Source: Martelella sp. NC20 (GTDB taxonomy: Bacteria > Pseudomonadota > Alphaproteobacteria > Rhizobiales > Rhizobiaceae). Taken from it: DNA of 64,000 nt. The notes beneath the pieces were generated by a model, which ran no database searches, had not been told where the DNA came from, and saw nothing but the letters and a program-made list of their open reading frames with translations. The position numbers and the translations under genes are program-made. Below, one piece after another: positions 61,711 to 64,000 of this stretch (position 1 is its first letter; the number at the start of each line of letters is the position of its first letter). The stretch lies in the NCBI RefSeq assembly GCF_013459645.1, contig NZ_CP054861.1, positions 4,638,001-4,702,000 on the forward strand, written 5' to 3'.

Positions 61711-62766
61711 ATGAAGATCAACGTATTGCTTATCGGCTCCGCTTCGCTGGCGGCTCTGGCCGCCACTGAGGCCAGCGCCGCCGATCCCGTGATGGCGATC
61801 GAGCCGGCGCCCGCCAATTATGTCGAGGTCTGCGACGCCTTCGGCGCGGGTTATTTCTACATTCCGGGCACCGAGACCTGCCTGAACATCGGCGGCTACG
61901 TCCGCTTCGAAACCCAGTTCGGCGGCATCCAGACCGGGTCCGCCGATGACAGCGACTGGTCGCCTTATACCAAGGCAAACTTCCAGATCACCGCCAAGAC
62001 CGACACCGAGCTCGGCACCCTCACCTCGGTCATGGTCCCGGAATTTTATGTTTATGCCAATGGCGACGACAGCGAGTTCAAGCTCGACAATCTCTACGTC
62101 GACCTCGGCGACACCGTTTCCGTTCGCGTCGGCTACTTCAAATCCTACTGGAATGACGACCTTTGGGGTGAACTCGACAATATCGACAACACCACCCGCT
62201 ATAATTCCGTGCGGCTTGCCTACAACGCCGATAATTTTGTGCTCGGCGTCCAGGCCGACGTGCTGCCGACAGCCATCACCGGCACCGCCACGCCGAAAAT
62301 GGCGGTATCGGGCCGAATCGGCTACCAGCCTTCGGACAGCCATTACGCCAGATTCGATTTCGCCTACGACACCCAGACGGAGAACTATGCCCTGCGCCCC
62401 TGGATGGGCTTTGGCATCGGTCCGGGCACATTCGAAATCGCCGGGCTTTATGAAAGCGGTTTCATTTCATTCGCGCCGGATTTCACCGCCGACAACTGGA
62501 ACGATTCGCCGATCGCCGGCACCTATATGAAATATGCGGTGGCTGCGAACTACTATTTCAACGTCACGGAAAGCCTCATCCTGGCGCCGCAGACGCAATA
62601 CAATGTCGCCAGCAACGACAAGACCTTCTGGGAAGCGGGCGCCACGGCGGACTGGTCGGTGGTCGACAATTTCCACGTCCGCGCCAACCTCAACTACGCC
62701 TTCCTCGACGACGACTGGAACCAGCAGAACTGGTTCGGCTGGTTGCGTCTCGAACGCGATTTCTGA
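61711..62766 (+). CDS. Outer-membrane porin (Porin_2 family)
   Basis: 351 residues. Signal MKINVLLIGSASLAALAATE, mature start near ADPVM. The conserved family start YVEVCDAFGAGYFYIPGTET and CLNIGGYVRFE with the two Cys, then alternating beta strands (VMVPEFYVYANGDD, LDNLYVDLGDTVSVRVGYFK) and a terminal aromatic (RLERDF). This is the general porin of rhizobia. GGAGACATCCGTTC lies before the ATG. Confidence 0.94.
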   Translation: MKINVLLIGSASLAALAATEASAADPVMAIEPAPANYVEVCDAFGAGYFYIPGTETCLNIGGYVRFETQFGGIQTGSADDSDWSPYTKANFQITAKTDTELGTLTSVMVPEFYVYANGDDSEFKLDNLYVDLGDTVSVRVGYFKSYWNDDLWGELDNIDNTTRYNSVRLAYNADNFVLGVQADVLPTAITGTATPKMAVSGRIGYQPSDSHYARFDFAYDTQTENYALRPWMGFGIGPGTFEIAGLYESGFISFAPDFTADNWNDSPIAGTYMKYAVAANYYFNVTESLILAPQTQYNVASNDKTFWEAGATADWSVVDNFHVRANLNYAFLDDDWNQQNWFGWLRLERDF

Positions 62767-62961
62767 TTGCAGCCGCAAGCATGAAAGACAGGAGCCGTAG
62801 CAGCCTGCCGCGGCTTTTGTCATGCAAACGGGTGCATCATTGGCGGCGATCTGGCCAAGCACGTCCTTCAGGTTCATGCCGTCGACGCAGCCGGCCGCGT
62901 CGCCACGACCCGGGCACTCTGCCGGGATGATTTTCTGGCATTTGCCGAAACCGGCCCTCCA

Positions 62962-63069
62962 CTTAGAGCGTCGGGCGAAAAAAGTGGAAACCGGTTTTTC
63001 GTTAACCCGACGCGTTAAAATAAAGAATCTGGAGCATCGGGCGATGCCAACTGATCGCCCTATGCTCCA
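62962..63069. repeat. RIME-like palindromic mosaic repeat, copy 2
   Basis: Nearly identical to the element at 40822-40929: first hairpin CGTCGGGCGAAAAA/TTTTTCGTTAACCCGACG (62969-63012), second CTGGAGCATCGGGCGAT/ATCGCCCTATGCTCCAG (63030-63069, one mismatch). It is the main content of the 441-bp gap 62767-63207; the rest of that gap shows nothing else recognisable. Confidence 0.8.
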
Positions 63070-63207
63070 GTCGAAACCTTTCGCCAAGGCTGTGCCGCAT
63101 GGGCTTCTTCGCGTCGAAGGCCGGCTTAGACAAACAGAACTGCTTCCATTTCAGCCTGAAAGGCCTAATACTGGGGCAACGCGCAAATCGCATTCAAAGG
63201 CCGTTCA

Positions 63208-63858
63208 ATGGCATCCTCCGTCTATATTTTCGACGCCTACGGCACGCTCTTCGACGTCCATTCGGCAGCCCGCAGGCATCAGGATCGCGCCGGCGGACAA
63301 TACAAGCTGCTGTCCAATATCTGGCGGGCGAAGCAGCTCGAATATTCGTGGGTGCTGACGCTGACCGGCTCCTATGAGGATTTCTGGACGCTGACCGAGC
63401 GCGCGCTCGACTTCGCGATGCATTCCGTCGGCCTTATCGACAAGACGCTTCGCGCCGACCTGCTCGCCGCCTACTGGACGCTCGACTGCTACCACGAGGT
63501 GCCGGCTGTGCTCGCAGGGCTCAAGGCGCGCAATGTGAAGGTCGCCATCCTCTCCAACGGCAGCAGCGAAATGCTGGATGCGGCGGTCACCAACGCCAAG
63601 ATCGGCAACCTGCTGGACGATGTGTTTTCCGTCGAAACCCTCCGCCTCTACAAGCCCGCCCCTCAGGTCTACGAGCTGGTGACCAGAACCTATCAGGTCG
63701 AGCCGAAGGCGATCTCGTTCCAGTCCTCCAACCGCTGGGATATCGCGGGCGCGGCCAATTTCGGTTTCCGCACGGTATGGATCAACCGCCACAAGACCCC
63801 GAACGAATATGAGGGGATGGGGCCGAGCCTGATCCTGCCGACGCTGGAGGGGCTTTGA
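63208..63858 (+). CDS. Haloacid dehalogenase type II
   Basis: 216 residues of the HAD superfamily, (S)-2-haloacid dehalogenase subgroup. The nucleophile Asp is in YIFDAYGTLFDVHS, then ILSNGSSEML (motif II), YKPAPQVYELV (Lys of motif III) and SNRWDIAGAANFGF (motif IV, with the SSNxWD pattern of L-2-haloacid dehalogenases). The true substrate may be another small acid. Followed by a methyltransferase gene 3 bp on. Confidence 0.9.
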   Translation: MASSVYIFDAYGTLFDVHSAARRHQDRAGGQYKLLSNIWRAKQLEYSWVLTLTGSYEDFWTLTERALDFAMHSVGLIDKTLRADLLAAYWTLDCYHEVPAVLAGLKARNVKVAILSNGSSEMLDAAVTNAKIGNLLDDVFSVETLRLYKPAPQVYELVTRTYQVEPKAISFQSSNRWDIAGAANFGFRTVWINRHKTPNEYEGMGPSLILPTLEGL

Positions 63859-63861
63859 GCA

Positions 63862-64000
63862 GTGGATTGGTCGGCCGCGCAATATCTGAAATTCGAAGGC
63901 GAGCGCAGCCGCCCTGCCCGCGACCTGATCAACGCGCTTCCCGATATCGCCCCGCGCAGGATCTACGATCTCGGCTGCGGACCGGGCAATTCCACCGAGC
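63862..64000 (+). CDS. tam: Trans-aconitate 2-methyltransferase-like protein (5' part only)
   Basis: Starts at a GTG at 63862 and runs off the window end after 46 codons. The visible start, [20 protein letters not shown] then the SAM loop [13 protein letters not shown], is the hallmark of Tam enzymes, which methylate trans-aconitate. Only the first SAM motif can be checked here. Confidence 0.8.
   Translation, partial: MDWSAAQYLKFEGERSRPARDLINALPDIAPRRIYDLGCGPGNSTE

Noticed and set aside
1..64000. CRISPR arrays, rRNA operon, complete insertion sequence or prophage
   Set aside because: No regularly spaced repeats, no rRNA sequence and no intact transposase or phage structural gene were seen; only recombinase fragments occur.

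Overview
The window is chromosomal DNA of an alphaproteobacterium of the order Hyphomicrobiales (Rhizobiales), most likely in or near Rhizobiaceae/Aurantimonadaceae. The evidence is high GC, a fused trpE(G) gene behind a trpL leader ending in WWWAR, a bioMNY biotin transporter, the xseB-dxs-tlyA and secA-PPIase-argJ-GNAT-mutT neighbourhoods, a BA14K-type protein, a Porin_2 porin and RIME-like palindromic mosaic repeats. No species can be named from the sequence alone.

Layout. 1-5.5 kb: a sugar-type ABC importer (binding protein, double ATPase and an unusual tandem-fused permease) divergent from a GntR/FCD regulator. 5.6-17.0 kb: an accessory island with a serine-recombinase relic at one end and a tyrosine-recombinase relic at the other. 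It carries an NHLM-type peptide export system (C39-peptidase ABC protein, second ABC protein, HlyD adaptor) and seven intact plus one decayed double-glycine precursor genes. Beside them lie a histidine-kinase pseudogene and a truncated response-regulator gene. 17.1-18.0 kb: a secreted protein with a VHL-beta-like C-terminal domain. 18.0-27.6 kb: a TetR-controlled catabolic and uptake cluster (acyl-CoA ligase, thiolase, FAH-family hydrolase, TRAP transporter, metallo-hydrolase, GST). 27.6-34.4 kb: an intact two-component system around a DUF4189 protein and a large autotransporter whose passenger looks like a pepsin-type aspartic protease.

34.4-64 kb is mostly core genome: a YcaQ-like glycosylase, a tandem duplication carrying two small Ig-like proteins and a broken bioM copy, bioMNY, xseB/pirin/dxs/tlyA/rRNA methyltransferase, clpP paralogue, CDF transporter, trpL-trpE(G), secA, a parvulin, argJ, mutT, comF, grxC, a nitrilase-family amidase, tRNA-Ala(CGC), a porin, a haloacid dehalogenase and the start of a trans-aconitate methyltransferase-like gene.

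How the parts may connect: the decayed kinase/regulator pair beside the peptide operon is clearly paralogous to the intact pair at 27.6-34.4 kb. A set of three hexamers at exact 10-bp period, typical of OmpR/PhoB-family binding sites, lies upstream of both the peptide operon (15610-15635) and the DUF4189-autotransporter-kinase operon (33513-33538). This suggests one regulon joining the exported peptides and the surface aspartic protease. That link is inference, but it is the most distinctive signal in the window.
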